Both the position numbers and the translations under genes were made by a program. 64,000 nt of DNA from Obelidium mucronatum (taxonomy: Eukaryota > Chytridiomycota > Chytridiomycetes > Chytridiales > Chytriomycetaceae): NCBI GenBank assembly GCA_025765595.1, contig JAIVFH010000041.1:214155-278154 (forward strand), read 5' to 3'. Below, piece after piece: positions 45,897 to 56,663 of this stretch. The notes below the pieces were generated by a model that was given only the letters and a program-made list of their open reading frames with translations, was not told the DNA's origin and searched no databases. How positions within the stretch are numbered: position 1 is the first letter of the stretch; each line of letters starts with the position of its first letter.

Positions 45897-46563
45897 TCGT
45901 CAGTTTGGAACGTCTGCAGTATAGAGTTAGTTTGACTGAATGATACTGCGTACAATTTCAAAGCCACTTACTGTTTGGTGAAGAAAGCAGACTCCACAGT
46001 CAATGCATGCATTTCTTGGCAGCAGAGGACCCGCTGTGGTAACAGACACCTGTTGCCGTGTGTTCATGTTTTCGAAATAGATTGCAAGTTCGATTTACAA
46101 CCAAGCTCATTCAAAATCAAACTGCAAGACACCTGCTGCGTGTCTCGCGGCTTGTCCTACGCTAAACTACGCTGGACTACGCGATTCTACGCTGAAAAAA
46201 GTTGAAAAAAATTGGGAGGAGTCATTTTTTCTGAAATCAGCTGTAAGGCATGACATCGTCAGTTTCTGGCATTTCAATATTTTATTTTTTTGTAGTTTTT
46301 CTTTGCTGCCACTATTTTTCCAACATGATGTGTTCGGAAAGTGATTTTGAATCAAACTCCAAATTTCCAACTCAATCACAGATCTTGGTTACAGTAGCTT
46401 ATGCTATGTTGTTGAGATAAGTTCTCTTGTTGGGTTTTATTTATAGGATGTGACTGACATCAATTTCAACTTCTGCAGCTTCGATCAATAGATCGTTTAA
46501 ACTGCAGTTGTACTCAGTCAGCCCTTTGTTCTTGCTTATAGCAGTTTTGCTGTCTTCTGTCGA

Positions 46564-47123
46564 CATCAATTTCAACCCAGCTGATTGGATTAAGTTCCGC
46601 TCAGAGAGTACTCAATTGGAGGCCCATAGCACTTAAACTACAAACTTTGTGTCAAAGATCATGGTGAGTGATCAGTGTGATTAGCACACTTGTTTCGTGG
46701 AATGTTTTCTTTCTTTTTATTCTAACACTTCCTTCTATTTATACCCGGAGTTAGTCTGAAACACACGTTTCAGGTATTTCCCCCAGAACACACTAACGCC
46801 TCATTTCACACGAACACCCTTATTCTAATTATACCATGTTCCAGGAGTAAATACCATTCACAAGTCTTTCTTCCAAAGTTGTACGTCTGGCTTTCTTGCT
46901 TCCAAGGAAAGCTGACCACATATCAACCTTAGAATCCAGATGGGATAAGTTAGATTACGCATTGTATCAATTAAATAAAGCTAGTGTGTTTATTATATTC
47001 TACATACGATTTAGTTTACTAGAATAAGTTAGGATGTTGTGTGTATTGGATTAAGAGTCTTTTGATGTGTAGCACACATGAGATTTATTGACACCAAAAT
47101 ACCACACATCATAATAACTGTCA
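46564..47123. repeat. Dispersed repeat, copy 2
   Basis: Matches 21224-21775 in the same orientation, with about 85-90 percent identity by eye and several small indels (for example a 9-bp insertion near 46855). Confidence 0.75.
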
Positions 47124-49760
47124 ATGGGTCACACAACCAAACTAACTAATCCACTCAGAACTCCCCCATATGCCAACAGAGAGGGAAGAAACCTCAAGCA
47201 AACAAGAGAGGATAGAGACAGGTAATGATAAGGCAGGAGGAGCCAATGCAGTGAAAGACATAGGATGGAGACTGCTCACCTCTGGTCAGTTTTTTGTGTT
47301 TTTTATGACCTTTTTAATAATATTTTTCAAGTTTGAAACAACTGTTTAAATTATGCTATAACACCAAGCAACATGAAAGTAACTTCGAATTTGGGATATC
47401 CCAGTGCAACAGACACGAAAATTGTAGAACCAGTGTATACTTTCCAAACAGAGTGCACTGCAATCCTGGTTATAGAACAAACACAAAGTCATTCTCTGAC
47501 ACCTTTTTGACTGCTCCCATTCCCCATTTGGCAGCTTGACAAATTGAAATTACTGCATTACTGACAGCTTGAACTGAATGACAAAGCCCTGGAGCAGTGC
47601 GATCCAAGTCACCATCTTTAAGAATTTTAGAACAAATTAAAAAATAAATAAATAGCTAACAGTACCTTTTAGAGGAGTAGCAATTTCCCCAAAAACATAT
47701 TGTCACTTGTTGGAAATGCCGTATCAGCAGTCACACCATACTCCACCAGTGTCTTGGAGGTATCCTTTTTAGCTATTGCTATAAAGCTAGTACCTGTTTT
47801 TCTCTGTACGGCCCTTGGTGGCACAGCAAACAAACATTTGGTAGAGTTCATTCACAATTCCTTTCAAAATCCCCCTTTCGAATAAACCAAATTTATTGGA
47901 GCTGAATTGCTTGCCAGCTGGTATCTTGTTTCATCTTGATGAAGAGATTTAATTTGCCACTCAAGCCTTGAATCTGAGGTAAGAAGTTATACAAAAGATT
48001 TACCTTTTTGGAGGGCCGATATAGCCCTGTTATGGCATCAAAAAGGCACTTCAATATAAAAGATTAATATTCTTCTGGCTAAATTGGCGGAAGTTTCCAG
48101 GTGAATACAATATTGTCAGTTATCCAATAAGTTACAATTATTGGAAACTTACGTTAGACTTAACTAGTTGTCCATTTTTGGATTTTGGTTGAATTTTGCT
48201 TGTGGGTCTGTCATTTTGAAGTTCACCAGTGCTCCGCAAAAATATTTAACTCCCCCTTCAGCAATGACCTTGATTAATATATACTTATTAGGATTGGAAT
48301 AGCCATAGTAACGGTAAACAAGTGAATGGCACAAAGTAGCAATTCCAATAATTGTGATTTATTGGATGCATTCACACTTAATTTTAAATTTAAATGAAAA
48401 TTTAGAAACCTGGTTTCAAAGAGCTAATCACAATTTCAAAGAGCTAATCACAATTCCTATTGGATTAGATTGATAGACTAGACAGACAGTCAAATGGAAG
48501 AACTTCCAGTTACGGACAGCAGGGAACTTTGGGAAATAGGGGAGGAGGCCTTTTAAAGTGGGAACTGCAGTATTTATATGCTCAATTTTCAAGGCCCCCT
48601 TTTTTTTGGGCTGGCGGGCCTTATGTTAGATTTGTCCTGCCTGCTTTTTTTTGGGCGGGCAGGGCCTTTTTTTGGATTTGTCCCTGCCAGAATGACAGGG
48701 CCTGGGCAAACCACTTTCAACCAACATTCAGAACTTGAAGGTAGATAAAATGAATCTGTGTTTATGATTCTGAAGTCATTTTGAGTTGTTTTGAGAAGGT
48801 ACTATAGCCACACTCCCTGAACCCCAAATCCACTGCTCAACACACTCAATACTCCAGTCCTTTTCCAAATAATCCTCACTCGCATTAAACTTTCCAATTA
48901 TTACCACTGAGAAGTTTAAACAGGTGAAAAACTAATTATCATAAGTGACATGTGCTGCCATGACGTTTGATCTGTGTATTCACTGATGTTGGACTTTCCA
49001 ATACCTTTCCAATACCTTTCCAATAAATCTCAAATATTGGAAAAACTAAATTGTTCTGGGCAGCTTCTAAGCTAAAATCTTCCAATTAAATGAGACTACA
49101 GGTATAGCAGTGCAGATACAACACAACTTGTAAGTTTACCTTTTGTTATGTGTTCTTCCAATAATCCCTTAATATTGGAAACTAAAGGCAATCATACCCT
49201 GACTGTTTACAATTAATTTGTTCTATCTAAAGTAGGCTACAGCTGCACAGCTGTATGAAGATCAGAACCTTTGCTACTGTGAGAGCAATCAGACGGATCT
49301 TATTTTCCATCCAATCATTTCACATATTGAAAAAAAAACTGCCAGTAATAATTGACAAACCAAATAAGACCAACTTATTGGAAACACGTTTTGCTCCAGA
49401 AAGTTGATCCCCAAATTTTGGACTTTTTGTTGTGGAGCTCTGACTGCTACATATATTGCTGCTATGATTGAGTTCACTACCTCCCAACTTTGGGGGCAAT
49501 CATACCTTTATCTTGTGTCCTATCTAATTATTCATTTTTGTGCTTGGTTATAGTGCCAGTTTTTGGCAGCAGCTAAAGCTTCGGCTTTCTGTTGCTGTCA
49601 GTTAGGAGCCTGGCGCCTTCCAGCAGCCAGCCGGCGCAATACTGGCAGTCACTATTGACCGCCAACTTTGGCACCTGAATTGGATTTGCCTTACTCATTT
49701 TCTTGAAATAGTTTGCTGCTCTACCAATAAATTCATGCTTATTGGAAGCAATAAATATGG
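47124..49760. other. Long gene-free region with repeated TTCCAATA words
   Basis: No frame above 70 aa has support. TTCCAATA or its complement TATTGGAA occurs many times between 48100 and 49750, including three tandem copies of CTTTCCAATAC near 49000-49020. A G-rich block with GGGCGGGCAGGGCC is at 48600-48700. Confidence 0.5.
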
Positions 49761-50490
49761 TGTAACACGGCCACAGGGATTCCTCCCTTCCTCCTTTCCT
49801 TCAGGTAGGTAGCGGTGGTTCCAGGGTTACAGACCAACCCACCGCATTTTCAACACTCTCGCCCAATCTCCAATCTTTTGCTCCCACGTGTTGTTCCATG
49901 TGAAAGTTATGCTGTTCACAGCCCAGCGGTCCAATGAATATCAGGCGACTTGGACTCTAGTGTGTTCCAAGGGTTAACAACAACAAATAAAGAAGAACGA
50001 ATAGAAATAAAGGAATAACATAAATAAAGAGAACAATGACACCTGCAAACGTCCCCGCTCCTTACGTCACTCGCCTCACTCCCGCTATTCACCCTTCGTC
50101 TCCCAACTCGCCACTGTTTGACTTTGACCAGGCCGCACCACTTTTGCGCCATGGGTCATCCAGAAAATACTTATCCTATAATAACATTTTCCGTTATCCG
50201 CAACACAGTTAAGCCGCACCATCAGAATTCCAGTAACACCTTTCTCCTGAGTTACCAGTCTGAGTCGCTCTGTGCCCGCCGCCTCCAGACCAGGGTAATA
50301 AGAACCACAGGGTCCCGCTCCTCTCTTCGATTTGCTTGTGTGACCTGTGTTTAGTAAGATTCCTTCCAACATCACACCCCTTGTCTTGATTAACACATCT
50401 CAAGACAACATAGATACGTTCGAAAGTCGCACATCTGCAGAACCTACACCCTCCCCAGGATAATCATGTTAGTAACCGACACATTGTTAC
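49761..50490 (+). repeat. Possible gypsy-type LTR
   Basis: Starts TGTAACACGGCCACAGGG, a common opening of Ty3/gypsy LTRs, and a GTTACTCTGAAACTGG stretch near 50485 could be its end. Neither a second copy nor a target duplication was found, so ends and identity are tentative. Confidence 0.3.
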
Positions 50491-50506
50491 TCTGAAACTG
50501 GGTCTC

Positions 50507-51181
50507 GTGGTAAGCCCTGCAAAGCTGTATAGTGGCCATCTATTTCATTCTCAGCAACTTTATTTGTCCTACTCATTCCATTGCACAGTACTTGACGGTG
50601 TGAGTCTGGATGGTGCAATCAAACCCCTCCACATGATCTTCAAAGGAAGCTCAAACGGTCGCCTCCAACACGCAGCATCATCAAAAACAAATAATGGCTT
50701 TAATTCCACAGCTGTTGTAGGATTTCAACCAAATGCATGGTGTGACACATCTGTGATGCACAACTGGATAAAAAAAGTGCTCACACCAATGATACGTTCT
50801 GAAACTGATGCCTGGCTCAAAAACAAACAAAGAAAGCCATGGTTCATTCTATTGCTTGACCATTTCAGTGCCCACTACAAACCTTCTGTACGGTTGGCTC
50901 TTGAGAAGCTCTGAGTCCACATGATCCTTGTTCCTGAATTGTGTAAATCTCAGGCACAGCTTTTGGATGTTGGAGTCAACAAACCATTCAAAGTCTGCGT
51001 CTCCAAGATGCGGGATTGCTTCAAAAATGAGCACCCTGATCTCCCATTCACTCGCGAAGCTATTGTTGATTGGGCCACCGAATCTTGGAATGGGATAACT
51101 AAGGATGCTATTGTGAACAGTGCAAGACGAATCGGTTTCTACGACGATGGTGTTGCTGCAAATTTTTTAACTGCAGAATAA
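50507..51181 (+). pseudogene. Pogo/Tigger-like transposase, C-terminal half
   Basis: First frame (50507-50914) contains IKPLHMIFKGSS, the second catalytic Asp in WFILLLDHFSAHY, and ends at a TGA after LALEKL. The same frame resumes after the TGA with HMILVPELCKSQAQLLDVGVNKPFK (the STELTQPLDVGVNKPFK-like block carrying the third acidic residue) and ends FYDDGVAANFLTAE at 51181. The N-terminal DNA-binding and first-Asp part is absent. The missing half resembles the piece at 37531-38256, but no overlap proves they come from the same copy. Confidence 0.7.
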
Positions 51182-51190
51182 ATATTTTAT

Positions 51191-51758
51191 TTAATTTAAT
51201 TTGGTGAGTTTTCTTTGGGGGCAGGTTGCTTTGTTGTGCTCCTGCTGCTTGCAAACCCCGCACTTTCTTCCCATTTCATTCCTAGTCCTAGTCTTGACTT
51301 CGTTCATTTTTAATGCACTTTTCTTGACTATCTTTTTATGTTTTGGCACTGGAGTTGCAGTTTCATTGGCCACAATAACGTCACTTCCATCATGTTCGCT
51401 ATCTGTAGCTTCATCATCTTCAACCAATGACAATGGCAATTTCAGCAGGGCAACTCCACAGTTATGCTTTGACTGTGCTCTCTTTGACTTGGATTCTGAC
51501 ATACTGTACAGTTCAACAACTTCCCCGTCCCCAACTTCATCAAGAAACCTCCAAAACCAATTTGACAGCCGCCCCTGTATACGGCCAGAGCGTCTGCTGG
51601 TTTTCCTGGTTCGGTGTCAACGGTGCATGGGACAAAGTTGACAGCACAGCCTAGCTTGACGTCAGTACCACATCCATCAGGATGTGAGGAGCATGTACGT
51701 CCACTGCTGGTCCCATACAAACCAACCATTTCGATGGTGCTACGGAAATACTGCTCTC
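51191..51758 (-). pseudogene. Zinc-knuckle accessory protein, split by the CAC transposon
   Basis: The C-terminal frame (51502-51191, 103 aa) has KCGVCKQQEHNKATCP, a CCHC knuckle, after a basic stretch. The frame before it (51729-51442) is Cys/Gly-rich (SSHPDGCGTDVKLGCAVNFV, then YRGGCQIGFGGF). Reading leftward, the gene begins beyond the transposon, near 56350-56123 (PVCSGVSIIPNQARCYGLL-like), and was cut at a TA. It converges with the pogo-like transposase, the same arrangement as the accessory gene in the Tc1-like element. Function unknown. Confidence 0.45.
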
Positions 51759-52169
51759 TACACCCCCGGAGGAAAAAAATGTTTTAAAATATTTTTGAAA
51801 CATTTTAAAATAATTAGGGTGGAATTTTTTAAAATGACGCCAACAAGCGCATTTTGGGAGATTTTTGGGAAATATTTCAAAATATTTTCAAAATATTTTA
51901 AAAGAAATAAAAAAAATATTTTTAAATGTTAAGAAAAATAATTTAAAATGATTCGAGGGAATATATTTAATTATTTCCAAAAAATCACAACAAATATTTA
52001 AAGTAAAGTAAATTGAAAGATTATTAAAAAAATCTCAACAAAGATTCAGAGTAAAATAAAGGGAAAAGATTTATCTAAGAATCTTTCAAAACAAAAAAAC
52101 CGAAACATTCTAGAATATTGGTTTGTTAAATATTTTAAAGAGTGCAAGAGATATTAAAAAAAAATTATT

Positions 52170-53648
52170 TTATTCAACATCTTCATCATTCAGTTCCGCA
52201 ACAACATGAGATGAATCTTGCGATTCCTCGGGATCGTTTCCAGTCTCATCGCCGCCTTCTTGTTGGCTTTGAGAGGCTTGATCTTCAGCAGGCGTCGAAT
52301 GAGCGGCATCAGCTTGACGGAATCCAAGGGTCTTGTACCAGTCATTCAGCATCTCCTCAGGCTTGCTCAGTTTCGTCCAGGGATCAAGAATAATCAAAGA
52401 AAATAGTCGCATAGCTCCAGAAGTCTCCTTCAAACTTCTTTCCAGTCACTGGATTTCCGTTTTTGAAGTATTTGGCGAAAAAAAACCTAGAAACATGTAA
52501 ATCAACAACATAAACAACAAATACTCACCAAAGACACAACTTGTTTCTCCAAAGTCTCCTCAGTACTCGAGAATTGAGATCCAAATTTGTGTCTTGGATC
52601 ATCTTCAAAGAGTTCCTTCTTCGCTTCGTCAAAGTCGAACGGTCTTGGAGCAAGAGATTGTAACTATTTAATCAAATCAATTTAATCAAGTCCATTTAAT
52701 CAACTCAACATTAATAAAAAATTTTACCTTGGATTTTAATTTGTTTTTGATGGTTGACAGAATCTTCGAAACTTTGGATCGAACAAAGGTTCCCTCAGCC
52801 GGGCGACTTGCAGCAGGAACAGGAATAAGCAACTCTTCTTTGTTTGACTAAAAATAAATTAAGTGGTGTTAGAAAATATTTCAAAATATTTTTACAAAAA
52901 TATTTTTTTTTTTGGCTCAAAAATATTTCAAAATATTTTCGAACAAAAAATGCTTTTAAGCGAAAAATATTTCAAAATATTTTTGAGCCAAAAAATATTT
53001 TTGTAAAAATAAATTACAAGAAAAAAACCAAGTACTTTACCTCAAGCCAGTCAATGCACAGCTCCACGATGTTCTGGACAGGCACTTGTGGAACATCCAA
53101 ATCTTTGAAGATTTTCTCGCTCGGCTTTGTGGAGATGAATGAGATTTCACTGAGGTGCATGTAAACAAAGACGCTGATCCATTTTGAAGCTTTTTCCTAA
53201 TTAATGGGGTTAGCGTCAGTGTATCAATTTTGAAAATTAACAAACAAAAACAAAAACAAACTGTCCAGAGAGCTTCAAAATTGGCTTGTGATGAATCGTC
53301 GCTCTGGAGCATGGCTAGGGACAGGATGGCAGTTGATTTCTGGCTGTCTGTCAACTGTGCGAGATGAGAGAAAAGAGCAAAAATAAAAATAAAGAAGAGT
53401 GGTACCTTATGGAGCTTCTGGACCATCGCTTTCTTGGATGGACTGAAGGCCAGTGCTTGGATGATGGCATCCACATCCTGTTCGGTCGAAGCGGGTGTCT
53501 TCCTCTTTTCACCCTGAGTGGGGACACCCAAAGAGCGCACTGATGTAGCAGGAGATAAGGGAAGACTGTTGGAGGAGGAGGAAGGTGCTGGAGTTGTTGG
53601 AGTGTTGGTGATGGATGGGAGGGAGGAGAGGGAGAACTTCGGTGGCAT
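52170..53648 (-). CDS. Accessory gene of the CAC transposon, multi-exon, unrecognised
   Basis: Starts MPPKFSLSSLPSITNTP at 53648 with a Ser/Pro/Thr-rich head. Exons 53648-53406 and 53354-53262 join in phase 0, followed by exons reading KASKWISVFVYMHLSEISF (about 53200-53041), SNKEELLIPVPAASRP (about 52849-52730), APRPFDFDEAKKELFEDDP (about 52670-52530), and a last part with DPWTKLSKPEEMLNDWYKTL and an acidic tail ending AELNDEDVE at 52170. Introns are short GT-AG. Two frame changes in the last exons, one at a run of eight T, disturb the reading. No domain is recognised. Diverges from the transposase (starts about 150 bp apart), so both may share a promoter. Confidence 0.5.
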
Positions 53649-53798
53649 TTTGGTGAAAAAATATTTAAGTGAAAAAAAAAATAAAAAAAAAGCCGAAGCT
53701 AAAACACAACCATAAAGCACCCTCATAAAGCACCTTGGTAAGCCCTTTTGGAGCACCTGTTACACAGTGTTCTAACATCAGTGTCACACAAGAAGAAA

Positions 53799-56057
53799 AT
53801 GCAGGTTTGGAGTGAAATCAAAGGTGGATGGAGATGCAATGTTTGTCAAGTGATCTTGGCCAATCTTCCACCTTCCATACAACAAAGACATGAAGTGTCG
53901 CAAAAACATACAAGTCGACTTCCAAGTTTTCTCCGTGCCAACGTCATCCACAAAACGGAAAAAGGTATATTATTAATTTATTAATTTAATCAATTTTTTA
54001 CCAGTTTGAGCAACATCAATATTCTAAGACGATGCCGTACTAGAGAGCCGTGATAGTCTTGAGCAAGATGATAGTCCTGATCCAGATTATTCAGACAAAC
54101 TCGATTTTTCCAACGCTGAGAACAGACCAGGTGCCGAGTCCCACGCTGCATGTGCAGAATCACATGCCAATTCAAAAACTGATACACATGCTAATTCCCA
54201 CGAGGACTCTCTAGCTGGTTCACAGGCTGATTCAAGTGATGATTCACATATTGGTTCCCTGACTGCTTCAGAACCTGATTTAAATGCAGATACAGATGAC
54301 AAATTTAGCTCAGATTCAGAGTTCAGTGTCAATCATAATAGTCAGCGTCAATCAGAAGATGAGGAGGAAGAATTGGAAGATGCTGATTTTATTCTCGAGA
54401 CTCGAGATTCCGCATATTCAGGCTGGAATCATCAGCTGAACCCTGAAAATTGGTCGCGCGGAAAATTTTTTCCATTCAGATCACTTCACGAATTTAAACT
54501 TTCAAAGCTTTTTTCACGCACAAGATCTGTCATGTACTCTAGGGATCAGGAAACTGAAATTCTTGACGTGTTTCGTACAGTTGTGCCTGATTTACCTCCC
54601 CACAACCGCATTCTGAGTCTTCGATCCACTGTGCGGGAATTATTAAATGTCCATCCTAGAGAGTGGAAATTGTCGCCGACTGTTTCTGTCTTCTATATTC
54701 CTATTGCTACGTCTATTCGATTGGTTTTCGGCAATCCTCGAATTCGTGCAAAATTGAACGTTATTCTGGTTGAAAAGGAAACTCAATCTGAACTTTGGGA
54801 AAGCTCTCGTTGGAAGGAAAGTATTCAAACGCCCATGGTTCAAATCATTCAAAACAATGAACCACTTCATATATTCATTGACGAAGTCTATTTTATCAAA
54901 GAAATAGAAGGATTTTTACCTTTCACATTTGTAAAAGATGAAAATGGCAGTTTATTTGCTATTGGATTTTCTGTTTTATTTGATTTAGATTCGGAATTTT
55001 GGTTAATTTCTGCTGATGTTAAAAAAGCTCCTGTGGAAGAATTAAAACACTGGTTCATGTGTCCCATAGGGACAAAAATATTGTGGGAGACAGAAAATGG
55101 TAAAGACGCTGAATTGGAAACATCCATAAGGAACGGTTCCAAACTTCGAGAAAAGGCTGCTGGAAAACGAGTATTTGTAGCTCCGATTTGTTTATTCAAT
55201 GATGACACAAGTGGAAACGTTTCAAAGAAGTGGAACAAATATGAGTTGCTGGAGTTTACACTCGCTGGACTGCCTTTTCATGATATTCAGCAGCTGAATA
55301 ATATCAACTGGATTTTCGTGAATTTGTTCAGGTTGCTCCATTTGTGCTTGCAAACCTTGTTAATCGTGCAGAACTTGAAATGTGGAGATGGATGTCCTTT
55401 TTCACATCAACTTTGTATTGCTCTCATGTTGATAAGAATTCTGCGGCCAGTGTCAATGCCGTCTTGGATCAATTTATTCTTGCAGCGGCAAAGACAAAGC
55501 ACTTTGAAGGCCTAGTTCGCCCAAAACTTCATTTATTGCGACATGCCCCATACTTCATTGAACGATATGGACCATTACGAAATGTAGCAAGTGAAAATTT
55601 TGAAGGAAACAACAAAGTAGTTCGTAATGCTGTCATTCACTCAAATCGCCACAATACTTCAAAAGATGTTGCTGTGACTTTTGCAACTGACCTTTGCCTT
55701 TGTTATCTTAGTGACGGAGGGTACTATAAACTGGCCAATACATACCATCAAAATCCACACTTGATAGGTCCAGTATTCAAAGCCACGCATTCCAAAAAAT
55801 TTAAAGTTCAAGATTTTATTACTGCAAAAGTTGATGGGGTCTCTTGTATATTCCGTGTGACATCAGTAAATCTTGAAAATGTCGACACAATTGAAACTCT
55901 TCAATACACTATCACTCAGCAGTCCCACTTGGGTTGTCCTAAAATTCATAAGTCTTCAACACAGACAAAGGTGTCAATCGAATCAGCAGAGTTAGTAAAT
56001 GTCCAACACTTTTGCAACTTAAATTATTTTTCTTCTTTAAATGTTTTAAAATCTTAA
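53799..56057 (+). pseudogene. Transposase of the CAC transposon (zinc-finger, fungal family)
   Basis: Exon 1 (53799-53964) encodes a C2H2-type finger (GWRCNVCQVIL ... QRHEVSQKH). It joins exon 2 (from 54029) through a GT-AG intron; exon 2 opens with an acidic Ser/Asp/His-rich repeat region (residues about 60-160). The core has NPENWSRGKFFPF, HIFIDEVYFIKEIEGFLPF, and APICLFNDDTSGNVSKKWNK, then KLHLLRHAPYFIERYGPLRN, SENFEGNN and HSNRHNTSKDVAV, all landmarks of a large transposase family widespread in fungi. Near 55300 a one-base shift and probably an internal deletion (the usual LLQQEF...TSPHA segment is missing) separate the two parts. I do not assign it firmly to Plavaka, KDZ or another named group. 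Confidence 0.6.
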
Positions 56058-56122
56058 AAAAATGTTCTCAAATATTTTAAAGTCAAAAATATTTGAAAAC
56101 ATTTTTTTCCTCCGGGGGTGTA

Positions 56123-56663
56123 GTGGAAGCACTTGGGAATGGTCTCTCCAGATCTTTGGAAGCGTTCCTGTGTGTCTCGGGTGGCAAACATCCTGTTTGT
56201 GCCATCAAGAAGAAAGACCACTACAACTCCAAGTTACAACAAGGAGAGTCATAACAACAAAAGCAATTTACTCAAATGTTTCAACATCCATTAACAAGTT
56301 CTCATTTGCACCAGCAAACCATAACAACGTGCTTGGTTTGGAATAATACTGACTCCCGAACACACTGGAAAGTTTGCTGTGACCATTTTGGGCAGTGCTC
56401 TCTCAATTCCGACATTAGATCAAAAGATCTCAAGTGGATCACAGGTGTTGCCTGATTGGAGTGATATTGAAGAAACAAACATACACACGCATTTTGCATC
56501 ATTTTGATTGGGCTACCTGTTTGAATTCCAGATGGCCTTATTGAGTGATTTCTTGTATGTTGGACTTACCAAAAAAAGTACCTGCTAAATAAAGTCAGTG
56601 CCAGACTGTCAACAGCTGCACATCACTTGGTTCAATCCCATTTTGATTACTTTATTCAAAAAA
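56123..56663. other. Remnant of the interrupted accessory gene, then spacer
   Basis: The minus strand up to about 56350 is the upstream part of the gene cut by the CAC transposon; it has several stops. The rest separates it from YME2. Confidence 0.4.

Larger units (their letters stand above)
42736..46243. mobile_element. Tc1-like DNA transposon, 3,508 bp, long inverted repeats
   Basis: Begins CAGCTGATTTCAGAAAA and ends with the inverse; about 125 bp at each end are inverted copies (42736-42860, 46119-46243). TA at 42734-42735 and 46244-46245 is the target duplication; the empty site is near 36513. Inside the repeats GCGTAG recurs three or more times, as expected for transposase binding. Carries a transposase (plus strand) and a second, converging gene (minus strand). 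Confidence 0.85.
41800..46350 (-). repeat. Copia family 3 gag fragment split by three insertions
   Basis: Sequence at 41800-42026, 42518-42546, 42667-42735 and 46244-46325 is collinear with 36190-36570 (gag start of copia family 3). The three gaps are an LTR (42027-42517), a solo LTR (42547-42666) and a Tc1-like element (42736-46243). The 36 kb copy gives the unoccupied form of all three sites. Confidence 0.85.
51761..56120. mobile_element. Complete CAC-type DNA transposon, 4,360 bp
   Basis: Ends are inverted: CACCCCCGGAGGAAAAAAA at the left and its complement at the right, about 37 bp with one mismatch. TA at 51759-51760 and 56121-56122 is the target duplication. Subterminal sequence is packed with AAATATTT words in both orientations. 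Carries an intron-rich gene on the minus strand and a transposase on the plus strand. The CAC ends and 2-bp duplication recall CACTA/EnSpm elements, but the transposase type (see its entry) is the large fungal family with an N-terminal zinc finger. A truncated relative lies in each 9.5-kb unit. Confidence 0.85.
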
